In this document: positions 1 through 9,733 of the stretch, piece after piece
Numbering within the stretch: position 1 is the stretch's first letter
Layout: every line of letters starts with the position of its first letter
From: Prinia subflava
Lineage: Eukaryota > Chordata > Aves > Passeriformes > Cisticolidae
Length of the DNA stretch: 64,000 nt
Assembly: GCF_021018805.1 (NCBI RefSeq)
Contig: NW_026961094.1
Coordinates: forward strand, 62,001 to 126,000
Reading direction: 5' to 3'
Position numbers and translations under genes: made by a program
Notes under the pieces: model-generated
What the model was told of the DNA's origin: nothing
Seen by the model: only the letters and a program-made list of their open reading frames with translations
Databases searched by the model: none

Positions 1-2743
1 TTGGCTCAAAATCCCAGTTTTTGTGGCCCAAATTCCCGGAATTTGCAGCCAAAATTCAAGACTTTCTGGCTCAATTTTCGGGATTTTTTTCCCCCGCCAA
101 ATTCAAAGATTTTTTAGGGCCAAAATCCAAGACTTTTCTTGCAAAATTCCAGGTTTTTTGCCTGCTGAACTCCAGGCTTTTCTGCCTCAAATCAGGGTTC
201 TATTCCTGCAAAGGTTTTTCCAACGAAACAGCGCAAAAACCTTTTACAAAGGAAGACAAAAAATACTCTGAAAATTACAGGATTTCTTGGGAAATTCCAA
301 GATGTTCTTCCCACCGAATTCCAAAAAATCTTTTTTTCTCAAATTCCAGGATTTTTTGTGTCAAATTCTGGGAAATTTTGGCCAAAATCCTGGAAATTTT
401 TGAACCGAATTCCAGTTTTTCTGGTCAAAATCCCAGATTTTTTAGGTCAACTGTATGACTTTTTCTGATCAAATTCCAAGCTTTATTTTCATAAATTCCC
501 AGGACTTATCCTGCAAAATTCCCAGGATTTTTGGCCAAATTTCCAGATTTTCTGGCTCCAATCCAAGATCTTACTCGCGAAATTCCAGCATATTTTGACC
601 AAAACACCACAATTACTTTGCTCAAATTCCAAGCATTTTTGTGTTTTTGAAAAATTCTTTTGCCAAATTCCAAGATGTTTTCTGGCGCAATTTTCATTTT
701 TTCCCAGCCAAATTCCCAGACTGTTTTGGCTCAAGCTCCAGAATTTCTGGCTAAGTTTCAATATTTTCTAGCCCAATTTCAGGATTTTTCTGGTCATATT
801 TCAGGAATTCATCCAGCCAAATTTCAAGATTTCTTGGCTCAATTTTCATGATTTTTTTTCATGGCCAAGTTCCAGCCTTTTTTGGCCCACACTCCAACAA
901 TTTTTGGGCAAATTTCAAGATCTTTTTCCCACTTAATTCGATTACTTTTTTGCCCACCAAATTCCAAATTTTTCCTGCTAAATTCCAGGTTTTACTAACT
1001 CTCAGATTTTTTTTTTAGCTAAAATCCTGCAATTTTTTTGGCCAATTCTAGGAGTTTTTTCCTACAGGAATTTCCTTCAACAAAAGTGGGACAAGCTTTC
1101 ATAAGAAGAAGGGAAAAACACAGGAAAAAAATGGAAAAACCTTTCCTGGGGAGACACAAAAAGAGCTCCGAATATTGCAGGATTTCTTGGGCAAATGCCA
1201 GGGGTTTTTTTCCCCACAAAATTCCAATTTTTTTCTCAAATTCCAAGGATTTTCCTGCCAAATTCTGGCAAATATGGCCATAATCCCAGATTTTTTGAGA
1301 CAAAGCCCCCTTTTTTTCCAAAATTCCAGGTTTTCAGGCGAAATCTCAGGATTTCTTTTATTTTAGTAGATTTCAGGAATTTTCTGGCCAAATTCTGGGG
1401 ATTTTTTTCTCAACTTCCCAGATTTTCTGGCTCAATTTCAGGATTCTCTCAGGTCAAAAATCCTGCATTTTTTGGGCCAAATATAAGGATTTTTTTCCCA
1501 CCAAATTGCACGATTTTCTGTCTCAAGCCTAAAATTTTTCCCTCAAAATTCCATCATTTTTTCCTCCCAAATTGCAAGACTTTCCATCTCAATTGGCAGG
1601 ATTTTTTCTGGCCAAATTTCAAGATTTTTTTGGCCAAATTCCAGGATTTTTCTGGCCCAAATCCAAGATTTTCTGGCAAAATTCCTGGAATTTTTTTGCT
1701 AAAATTCCAGGATTTCCTGGCTAAATTTCAAGATTTTTCTAGGCAAATACCAGTTTTGGTTTTCTAAATATCAGAATTTTTTTGGCAACATTCTGGGAAT
1801 TTTTTGCCAAATGTCTAAATGGCCAAATTCCAGATTTTTTTACCAAAGTTCCATGATTTTTCTAGCAGAATCCCACATTTTTTCTTTTCGGACACACTCA
1901 GGATTTTTTCCTAGCCCAATTCTGCATTTTGGCCAAATTCCAGGAAATTTTTTTGCCAAAATCTAAAATTTTTCTGGCTCAATTCCAGGATTTTTTTGGC
2001 CCAATTCCAAAATTTTTTTTGGCCAAAATCCAGGATTTTCTTTGGCTAAATGCCAAGATTTTTTTTTCCAAATTCCAGTAAAAACAGAAAAACTCCCTGA
2101 AATCTGGCCAAGAAATCAAAGAATTCTTGTAGCAAATTTCTCTGCCAAAATTTGAAGGAAAATCCAGAATGTCCTCTCCATTAAATCTTATTTTCTCCCC
2201 AATATTTCTCCAGTATTTTCCCATTTTCCCCCAAAATTCTTACCAGTTTTTCCTGGACTTTTTGGCTTGGCCAATCTCAAATTTAAAAGAAAACTTGGAA
2301 TCTTCTTCTCCAACAAATCCCCTTTTTTCCCCAAATTTTTCTGGATATTTTTGGTTTTCCAACCCCAAATTTAAAGAAAAGCTTGGAATTTTCTCCGCCA
2401 TTAAATCCAAATTTTTTCCCATTTTCCCCAAAATTTTCCCAATTTCTTTCCAATTCTTCCCTGATTTCTCAAATCCCAAATTTAGAGGAAAACTTGGAAT
2501 TTTCTCCTCCATTAAATCCCAACTTTTTCTCATTTTTCCTATTTTTTCTCAAATTTTCCCCCTTTTCCTCCCAATTTTCCCCATTTTTTCACAATTTTTT
2601 CCCAAATTTTCCTAGATTATTTTGCTTTTCCAACCCCAAATGTAGTGAAAAACTTAGAATTTTCTTCTCCGTTGAAACCAAAATTTTCCTTTTTTTCCCA
2701 ATTTTTTTCCTTTTTTCCCCACTTTTTTCCTGTTTTTTCCCAC
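1..2743. repeat. Low-complexity MBD2 intron: AAATTCCAGGATTTTT tandem degenerate repeat
   Basis: Positions 1-2100 are dominated by a roughly 20-30 bp degenerate unit resembling GGCCAAATTCCAGGATTTTT. From 2160 to 2740 the unit becomes TTTTCCCAAATTTT-like. Two related, less repetitive patches of about 90 bp lie at 205-295 and 1115-1200, each ending in TTACAGG/TTGCAGG followed by ATTTCTTGGG. I find no MBD2 exon here, so the remaining exons must lie left of the window. Confidence 0.75.
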
Positions 2744-2834
2744 CTTGGAGGCCTTTGGGAAGCTCCATGCATTTGATGATTTGCTCGCTGACGTCAGATG
2801 CGCTCAGCCCTTGGAGCCTTTTCTCCCAAAAAAG
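2744..2834 (-). CDS. MBD2: MBD2 exon 4
   Basis: 91 nt after TTTTTTCCAG and before GTGGGA. Encodes LFWEKRLQGLSASDVSEQII, then KCMELPKGLQ plus one base. This exon is buried in pyrimidine-rich low-complexity DNA and does not form a long ORF. It clinches MBD2 over MBD3, which has KKLSGLNAFD here. Confidence 0.93.
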
Positions 2835-5800
2835 CTGGAAAAAAATTGGGAATTTTCTTCAGGAAAGAGGAAAAAATCCAAGTTCTCAATTTTTCCTGAA
2901 ATTTTCTGTATTTTTCCCTTTTCCAAATTTTTCTCTACTTTCCCCACTTCTTCCTCATATTTTTCCCAATCTTTCACTTTTTACCACGTTTTCCATTTCT
3001 TACCAAAATTATTCTCGTTTTCCTGAATTTTCTCTATTTTTCCCAAACTTTCCCCTTTTCCCCAGATTTTCCCTATTTTTTGAAAAATTTTTAAATTTTT
3101 TCCACATTTTTCCCAGTTTTTTCCAAATTTTTCTATATTTTCCCCCATTCCCCCGATTTTCCATATTTTGCCTTTTTCCTAATTATCCCCCATATTTTCT
3201 TTTCCCAAATTTTCGTTCTCCTTTTTTCCCTAAATTTTGCCCAAACTTCCTCCACTTTCCCTATTTTTTCTCACAATTTTCCCTGTTTTTTCCTATTTTC
3301 TTCTCAGTCTTTTTATAATTTTCCCACAATTCTCTCTTTTTCCTATTTTTCCCCAAATTTTTCTCTTTTCCCAAATTTTTCTTATTCTTTTCTATAATTT
3401 TCCTTATTCTTTCTCTTTTCCCCACAATTTTCTGTATTTCCCCGCCTTTTCCCAAATTTTCCCTCTTTTCCCACATTTTCCCTATTCTCTAATTTTTTCC
3501 TACTTCTCCCATTTTTTCTCTAAATTTTCTATATTTCTTCCTTTTTTCTGAAATTTTTCTCTATTTTTCCCAAAATTTTCCTTTTTTCATTTTTTCTACT
3601 TTTACTCCAAATTTTCTCTACTTTTCCCATATTTTTTCATCTTTTCACCGAATTTTTCCTGTTTTGGTCCGTTTTTCCCCAATTATTCATTTTTTCACAG
3701 ATTTCCCCCGAATTTTTCCTAAGTTTTCTCATAATTTTCCCTATTCCTTCCCCTTTCTCCCAATGTTTTCCTCATTTTCCCCCCAACTCTCTGAAAAAAA
3801 GCTGGAAAAAAATGGGAATTTTCATTAGGAACAGGAAAAAAATCCAGGAAATTCCCAAATTTCTCCCTCGCTCCCTCAAAACCCTGGAATTTTGGGGGGA
3901 TTAGAAAGTATTTTTCCCAATTTTCTCCCTCAATTTTCTGTATTTTTCCCTTTTCCCCCAAAATTTTCCCAATTGATTTTCCCTATTGTTGTTCCCAGTT
4001 TTTTCTCATAATTTTTCCCAAAATTTTTCCCAGAATTTTTTCCCTCATTTTCCCCATAATTTTCCCTATTTTCCCTCAAATTATTCTCAATTTCCCCCCA
4101 ATTTTTCCATATTTTTTCCCTAATTTTCTCTTACCTTCCCCCCCCCCAATTTTCCCTCAAATTTCTGGGTTTATCCGCCTAAATTTTCCCAATATTTCCA
4201 CAATTGTTTCCCAAATTTCCCCCCTATTTTCCCAAAACGTTCCCCATTTTTCCCCTTATTTTTGCCTCGATGTTTTTCCAGATTTTCCCCCCTATTTTCC
4301 CAGCCGTTCCCTCATTTTTTTCCCTTTTGTGTTCCACGTTTCCCCCCAGGTTCTCCTGGATTTTCCCCATTTTTCTCTCCTTTCCCCTCCCCGTTTCCCC
4401 AGACTCGCGGGGATCCCCGGGGCGCCCACCTGCCGGGGCTGCTCGCTCAGTCTCTGCGGGTCGCTGCGCACTTTGTTCCCGGGGTGGTTCGTCACCTTCG
4501 TCACCGGCTGCTTGAAGATCGACGCCGTCTGCCGGATCGGCAGCGTCGTGTTCAGGTCGGGCTTGCCCTGCAAAACATCCCGTGGAATTACACGGGGAAA
4601 ATCATCCGGAATTCAAGGAGATCTCTTTTAAAAAAATCAAAAAAAAAAAATCTGAAAATAAACCCCCAAATAAACCCAAAATATCCTCCCAAAATCTGTA
4701 AAAAATTTAAAAAAAAAATCCAGAACAACACCGACAGAATTTAAAAAAAAAATAATCCAGAAAAATTCTGACAAAATCATGGAAGAAAACCAAAAAAATC
4801 CTAAAAAATTCCAAAAAAATCCTAAAAAAATTCCTCAAAAATCGTCCCAAATTCAAAAACCAAAACCTGGAAAATCCCAAAGACAGAGCCCCGTAACTCC
4901 CAACAGACTCCTGGAGAAGCACCGACAGTTAGGCATTCTCGTCCGTACCTTGTTGGGGTTGAGGGCGTCGTTGCGCAGGCGCTGCTTGTTCTTCTGCAGC
5001 TTGCTGGGCATCATCTTGCCCGTGCGGAAGTCGAAGGAGCTCAGGTCCACCGAGTTGCCCAGGTACCGCGCCAGCTGCGGCTTGCTCCGGAACTTCTTCC
5101 CGCTGGGGCTGCCAAAACAGGGAAAACGGGAAAAAAATGGCATTCGGGAAACACAGCGGGAGACTGGTTAAATTTAGGGGGTTTCTTAGTGGAGCATTTC
5201 GAATTATTTTTTATTTGTAGGGATTTTTTTTTTTTTTTCTTTTTTTTTCTTAATTTTTCAGGGAATTTTTGAAGGGTATTTTGGATTTTAGGGAAATTCT
5301 GGGGGTTTTTTGAACTTTTGGGAATTTTGGTGTGTCACAGGCATTTTTTGGTAGTTTTCATGGATTTTTTGGGGAATTTTGGGGGGATTTTTCGGTTTTT
5401 TGAATTTTTTTTGATTTTTCATGGTATTTTTGAGGGAGTTTTTGGGAGTGTTGGCGGTTTTCAGAATTTCTGGAGGATTTCACGAAATTTTTCACAGTTT
5501 TTTTTGAATGAATGACAGTTTAAATGGAATTATGGGGGCATTTTGAGGGGTTTGGGAGGAATTTTTGATGAATGTTCAAGAGTTTTCATGGAATTTTGTG
5601 GGAATTTTGGGTTTTGGGTTTTTTTACATTTTAGGGGGGTTTATGGGATTTTTACAGGAATATTTTTGTGTTTCAGGAAAATTTTGAGGGGATTTCGGAG
5701 GTTTGTAAGGAATTTTTCAGTTTTTTGCAGGATCTTTGAGTTTTTTTGGGAATTGTTTTGATTTTCCAAGGCATTTTTCAGGGTTTTAACAGAATTTTGG

Positions 5801-8637
5801 GATGTTTTATAGAATTTTTTGGAATTTTTGGATGCTTTTTGGGAATTTTTTTTTGGCTTCTTTAGGGAATTTCTCTGGAGTTTTCATGGAATTTTGGGGA
5901 ATATTTAGGGAATTTGCGGGATATTTCATGGAATTTTGGGGGGTTTTAGGGAATTTTGAAGAGGACGATTGGGATTGGAATTGCCCAGGTACCAGGTCAG
6001 CTGCGGCTTACTCTGGAATTTCTTCCTACTGGGGCTGGAAAAAAGAAGAAAAAATGGGATTTTTTCTGGAATTTTTGGGATTTTAGGGAATTCTTGGGAG
6101 ATTTTTAGGGGTATTTTAGGGAATTTGGGGGGGGGGAGGATTTCTTTTTGATTTTTTAGGGAATTTAGAGGATTTTTTTGATTTTGGGGGGGAATTTTTG
6201 TGAGATTTTAGGGGTTTTCAAGGAATTTTTTGTGGTTTTTTAAATTTTGGGGGTTTTTTAGGGATTTTTAAATGATTCTTAGGGAATTTATGGGACTTGG
6301 GGGAATTTTTGGGTTTGGGGGGATTTTTCTGGGGATTTTGGGGTTTTGGGGGCAGTCTTTGGAGGTTTCCTTGGAATTTTTTTCAGGAACTTTTGAAGGC
6401 TTTAATGGAATTTTTGGGGGATTTGGGGGGTTTTTAGGAAAGTTTGGGGAGTTTCCATGAAATTTTAAAGGAAGTTTTGGGGTTTTAATGGACTTTTCAA
6501 GGGGAAAATTAGGATTGGAGGGAAAAAAAGGGGATTTGGGGTTTTTTGGGGGGGGGAATTTTGGGAGTTTTGGGGACTTTTGGGGGGGTTTTAAGGAATT
6601 TTGCGATTTTAATGAAATTTTGGGGGGTTTTCATGTAATTTTTTTTGTTGTTGCTGTTATTTGAGGTTTTTAGGGAATTTTGGGGGTTTTAGGGAATTCG
6701 GGGGGTTGGGGAGGATTTTGGAGGGGAAAAATTGGGATTGGAGGGGAAAACTTGGGAACTTTCAGGGAGGTCCATGGATCAGACTCTGGCATATTCCAGA
6801 ATCAAGGATTTTCGGGAAAAGGGGAAAACCAGGATTATCCCACGGGAAATTCTCGGCTCCACACCCCTCATTTCATCCCAGTTTTTAGAATAATTTGGGA
6901 AAAGTGGGAAAACTCGTCCAGCTGGGAATTTGAACTACTTCATTAAATAAGCAAATGAGCTCATTTGCATAATGACCTCATTTTCCCACTCATCCTCTAT
7001 CCAGACAGAACTTCTGCAGGCTCCGGATCCAAGGGAAAAGTCGGTAATTTTGGGATTCCTTGCATTTTTCAGCACTCCCCAGTAACTCCATAAAAATCCC
7101 CAATCCAAATTTCTCCCATCAAATCCCAATTTTTCTCCTCTAATCGTAATTTTCCCCTTCTACAATTCCATTGAAAACCTTCAAAAATTCCCATAAACCC
7201 CTAAAAACTCTGCCCAAAAATTCCGTTAAAACACCCCAAAGTTCCATAAAATCTCCAAATCCCGAATTTCCCTCTCCAATCCAAATTTTCCCCTCTGAAA
7301 TTCCATTACCCCCCCAATTCCTTAAAAACCCCATAAATTTCCCCAAAATGCCATTACGACCCCCAACATTCCATAAAACCTCCCCCAACCAATATTTCTT
7401 CACCAATCCATGGGAATTTTTCCCTTTTTTCCCAACCCCAGCGGGAAAACATTCCCAGTTTTCCCCCTCCAATCCCAAGTTTTGCTGTTGAACAAATTCT
7501 CTTGGAGCAACTTGAGCAGCCGGAATTCTTCGGGAATTGGGATCATCCCACAAAAGAAATCATGACTGGAAAAAAAAAAAAAAAAAAAAAGAACCCACAC
7601 AAAACCACACCCAAACCGAGATCCTCCTGTGAAAAGCATCCGGAATCCCTCTCAGAGAGGGAACCATGACGGGAGCGCTGAGGGAGAACGATGGGATCGC
7701 CCCTGAGAGGATCCCGAGCTCCTTCTGTGAAAAGAACCCTCCAGAGAAGGAACCAGAATCGCTCCGGGACAAAACTCCGAGCTCCCCTCGTGACAGGAGC
7801 CCGGCTCCCCCTCAGACAGAACCGGAACCGCCCCGAACAGAAGGCCGAGCTTCCCCCGTGAAAAGAACCCGGAATCCCCTCAGAGGGGAAACCCGAATCG
7901 CCCCGTGTCAAAAGCCCGAGTTCCTCCCGTGAATAAAAAACCGGAATCCCCTCAGAGAATGAACCGGAATCACCCCGAGCTCCCCCCAGTGACAGGAGCC
8001 CGAGCTCCTGCCGTGACACGAGCCCGGCTCCCCCTCAGAAGGAACCGGAATCGTCCCGTAACAAAACTTCCATCTTCCCCCGTGAAAAGAACCCGGAATC
8101 CCCTCAGAGGGGGAACCGGGATCGTCCTGTGACAAAACTCCGAGTTTCTCCCGTTAAAAAAAAATAAATGGAATCCCCCTCAGAAGGTGAACCGGAATCC
8201 CCCCGGGCTTCCCTCAGTGACAGGAGCCCGAGCTCCCGCTGTGACAAGAGCCCGGTTGCTCCTCAGAGAGAACCGAAATCGCCCCGTAACAAAAACCAAA
8301 ACCCCGAGCGCCTCCCGTGACAGAAGACCCCGCGCTCCCCTTCCGAGAGAACCGGAATCGCTCCGTGACAGGACACAACCCTGCCAGAGCCATGGCGGAA
8401 GCGAGCGGGCTGTGACAGCCGGCCCGGCGGCGTGTGGGGACCGACGCCACCGTCCCTTACCCACCCGCGGCTCCGGGAACCTCTCAGCCTCGCCAGCCCC
8501 GCCAGGATCCGTCGGGACCCTTACCTGAAGTAGTAGACATCGCTCTTGCCGGCGCTCAGGCCCGATTTGCGGATCACCTCTTCCTTCTTCCAACCAGGAG
8601 GCAGCGCGGGACAATCCATCCTGCCGGGTTTCTCCAT
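2744..8637 (-). CDS. MBD2: MBD2, methyl-CpG-binding domain protein 2 (four exons, 3' end off window)
   Basis: MBD2 binds methylated CpG and recruits the NuRD co-repressor in the nucleus. Four exons join in phase: 8637-8525, 5108-4949, 4567-4430 and 2834-2744, all with GT-AG introns. Exons 1-2 form the methyl-CpG-binding domain (CPALPPGWKKEEV, RKSGLSAGKSDVYYF, SPSGKKFRSKPQLARYLG). Later exons carry the TRD/co-repressor region (GKPDLNTTLPIRQTASIFKQ, FWEKRLQGLSASDV). MBD2-specific residues (MMPSKLQKNKQRLRND, TTLPIRQ, EQPRQ, RLQGLSASDV) separate it from MBD3. The start at 8637 gives MEKPGRMDC; an in-frame TAG at 8706-8704 blocks the arginine-glycine-rich N-terminus of the long mammalian isoform, so the product resembles the short MBD2b form. 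The coiled-coil C-terminal exons are not in the window. It diverges from POLI across a shared promoter. Confidence 0.93.
2835..4400. repeat. Low-complexity MBD2 intron: TTTTCCCAATTTTCC pyrimidine tract
   Basis: Almost purely C/T/A on the plus strand, made of short TTTTTCCC and CAAATTTTTC units. A copy of the intron/exon-4 junction flank lies at about 3785-3865. Nothing coding is supported apart from the flanking exons. Confidence 0.75.
4430..4567 (-). CDS. MBD2: MBD2 exon 3
   Basis: 138 nt, 46 whole codons, after TTTTGCAG and before GTGGGC. Encodes GKPDLNTTLPIRQTASIFKQ and on to DPQRLSEQPRQ. Compared with mammalian MBD2 as I remember it, there are Gly and Arg replacements in NHPGNKVRSD. Confidence 0.92.
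4949..5108 (-). CDS. MBD2: MBD2 exon 2 (C-terminal half of MBD)
   Basis: 160 nt. Begins after TTTTGGCAG and ends AACAAG|GTACGG. Encodes SPSGKKFRSKPQLARYLG onward to NDALNPNK, including the FDFRTGKMMPSKLQKNKQR stretch typical of MBD2. Confidence 0.93.
5115..7560. repeat. Low-complexity MBD2 intron 1 with strand switch
   Basis: Positions 5200-6780 consist of GGGAATTTTGGGG-type units on the plus strand. After a short mixed segment (6780-7060), the complementary AAAATTCCC polarity takes over at 7060-7500. A decayed copy of the MBD2 exon 2 edge is embedded at 5979-6037. Confidence 0.75.
7660..8400. repeat. GC-rich minisatellite in MBD2 intron 1
   Basis: Degenerate units of about 35-45 bp contain CCCGTGAAAAGAACCCGGAA and CCCCTCAGAGGGGAACCGGAATCG variants, with CGAGCTCCC spacers. 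The unit keeps several reading frames open, which explains the long antisense ORFs here; these do not look like protein genes. Confidence 0.8.
8525..8637 (-). CDS. MBD2: MBD2 exon 1 (start codon, N-terminal half of MBD)
   Basis: 113 nt encoding 37 codons plus two bases. The donor is CTTCAG|GTAAGG on the minus strand. The ATG is 18 nt upstream of the codon for the conserved MDCPALPP methionine. Exon and surroundings are strongly CpG-rich. Confidence 0.92.
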
Positions 8638-8639
8638 GC

Positions 8640-9675
8640 GCCGGGCCGGCCGGACGGGGCCGCGGGGGACCCGAAGCTGCCGGCCCGGCTGGGTTGTTCG
8701 TTTCTACCGCAGCCGCTCGCTGCTGCCGGCCCGGCTCGGGCCGGGGCCGGGACCCCGCGGCGATGGCGGAGCGGGCGCGCGGCGCCAGGAGCGCGGGCTG
8801 CGCGCGCAGCCGCCGGGGCGAGCCCGGCCCCGGCCCGAGCGCGGCCTCCGAGCGGGGCAGAGCGGCAGCGCCGCACCATAGAGAGACACAGCGGGGGCGG
8901 GACTGTGGCGGGGGCTCGGACACAGAGCCGTGAGGGGAAAGTACAGCGACAGCCGGAGCGGGAGCGCTGAGGGCAACCATGGCGAGAGCCGGAGCGGGAG
9001 CGCTGAGAGGGAGCCGGAGCGGGACCCCTGAGGGGAAACCATGGCAGGATTCCGGAGTGAGACCCCTGAGGGGAAACCATGGCAGGATTCCGGAGCGAGC
9101 CCCCTGAGGGGGAACCATGGCGGGAGCCCGGAGCGAGACCCCTAAGGGGAAACCGGAGCGAGACCCCTGAGGGGAAACCATGGCAGGATTCCGGAGTGAG
9201 ACCCCTGAGGGGGAACCATGGCAGGATTCCGGAGTGAGACCCCTGAGGGGAAACCATGGCGGGACCAGAACGAGACCACTGAGGGGAAACCATGGCGGGA
9301 CCAGAACGAGACCCCTGAGAGGAAACCATGGCGGGACCAGAACGAGACCCCTGAGAGGGAACCATGGCGGGACCCGGAGGGAGACCACTGAGGGTAATGG
9401 AAACCATGGCGGGACCCCTCATGGGGACAGGGACTCCAGGGTGCTGCTCCAACAGAAGCCGAATTCCCCATTTCCCTTCCCCGGTTCATGGCGTGGGATC
9501 CATCCCGGCTCTCCCACCCTCCCTCACTCCCTCAAGCCGCCGGCGCTAGGACCCAGCCCCGGCCACCGCAGCGCGCAGGGGTGGCCAATCCTCGTCCGGT
9601 CGCCTTCCCCTTCCATTTCCGCTCTTGAGCCCGGCTACATTCCCGGGATCGATTCCTGGGAAAACATCGGGATCC
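8640..9675. promoter_or_regulatory. Bidirectional CpG-island promoter of MBD2 (-) and POLI (+)
   Basis: Only about 1.04 kb separates the divergent start codons at 8637 (minus) and 9676 (plus). The MBD2-proximal half (8640-8900) is very CpG-rich with many GGCCGG/GCGC runs. The rest is occupied by the GAGACCCCTGAGGGGAAACC minisatellite. No TATA box is evident. The shared-promoter role is inferred from the head-to-head arrangement, which I recall for mammals as well. Confidence 0.65.
8965..9420. repeat. Minisatellite, about 36-bp unit (CCATGGCGGGACC...GAGACCCCTGAGG)
   Basis: At least ten copies of a unit joining CCATGGCGGGACCAGAACG or CCATGGCAGGATTCCGGAG to GAGACCCCTGAGGGGAAA. Copies are nearly identical near 9180-9400, indicating recent expansion. 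Each unit contains an NcoI-like CCATGG and a CCCCTGAGGGG palindrome. It sits in the MBD2/POLI promoter interval. Confidence 0.9.
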
Positions 9676-9733
9676 ATGGAGGAGCCATTCCCAGAGGAGC
9701 AGGACGAGGAGGAGGATGAGGAATGGCCGCGGG
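9676..9733 (+). CDS. POLI: POLI exon 1 (acidic N-terminus)
   Basis: 58 nt: MEEPFPEEQDEEEDEEWPR plus one base, donor CGGG|GTAAAC. Too short to stand out as an ORF. The phase joins exactly to the next exon. Confidence 0.88.

Noticed and set aside
2789..2796. TGACGTCA as a regulatory CRE in MBD2 intron
   Set aside because: It lies inside MBD2 exon 4 and encodes the SDVS residues; no reason to invoke regulation.
2383..3318. 311-codon Phe/Pro/Ser ORF and many similar ones (e.g. 15091-15996, 22501-23730)
   Set aside because: Translations of TTTTTCCC low-complexity DNA; no family resemblance, and the complement is equally open.
2744..8637. MBD3 as identity of the left gene
   Set aside because: MMPSKLQKNKQRLRND, TTLPIRQ and RLQGLSASDV are MBD2-type; MBD3 has LMSKMNKSRQR, TALPVRQ and KLSGLNAFD.
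8180..9388. 402-codon minus-strand ORF upstream of MBD2
   Set aside because: It reads through the GAGACCCCTGAGG minisatellite and the MBD2 first exon in the wrong frame.
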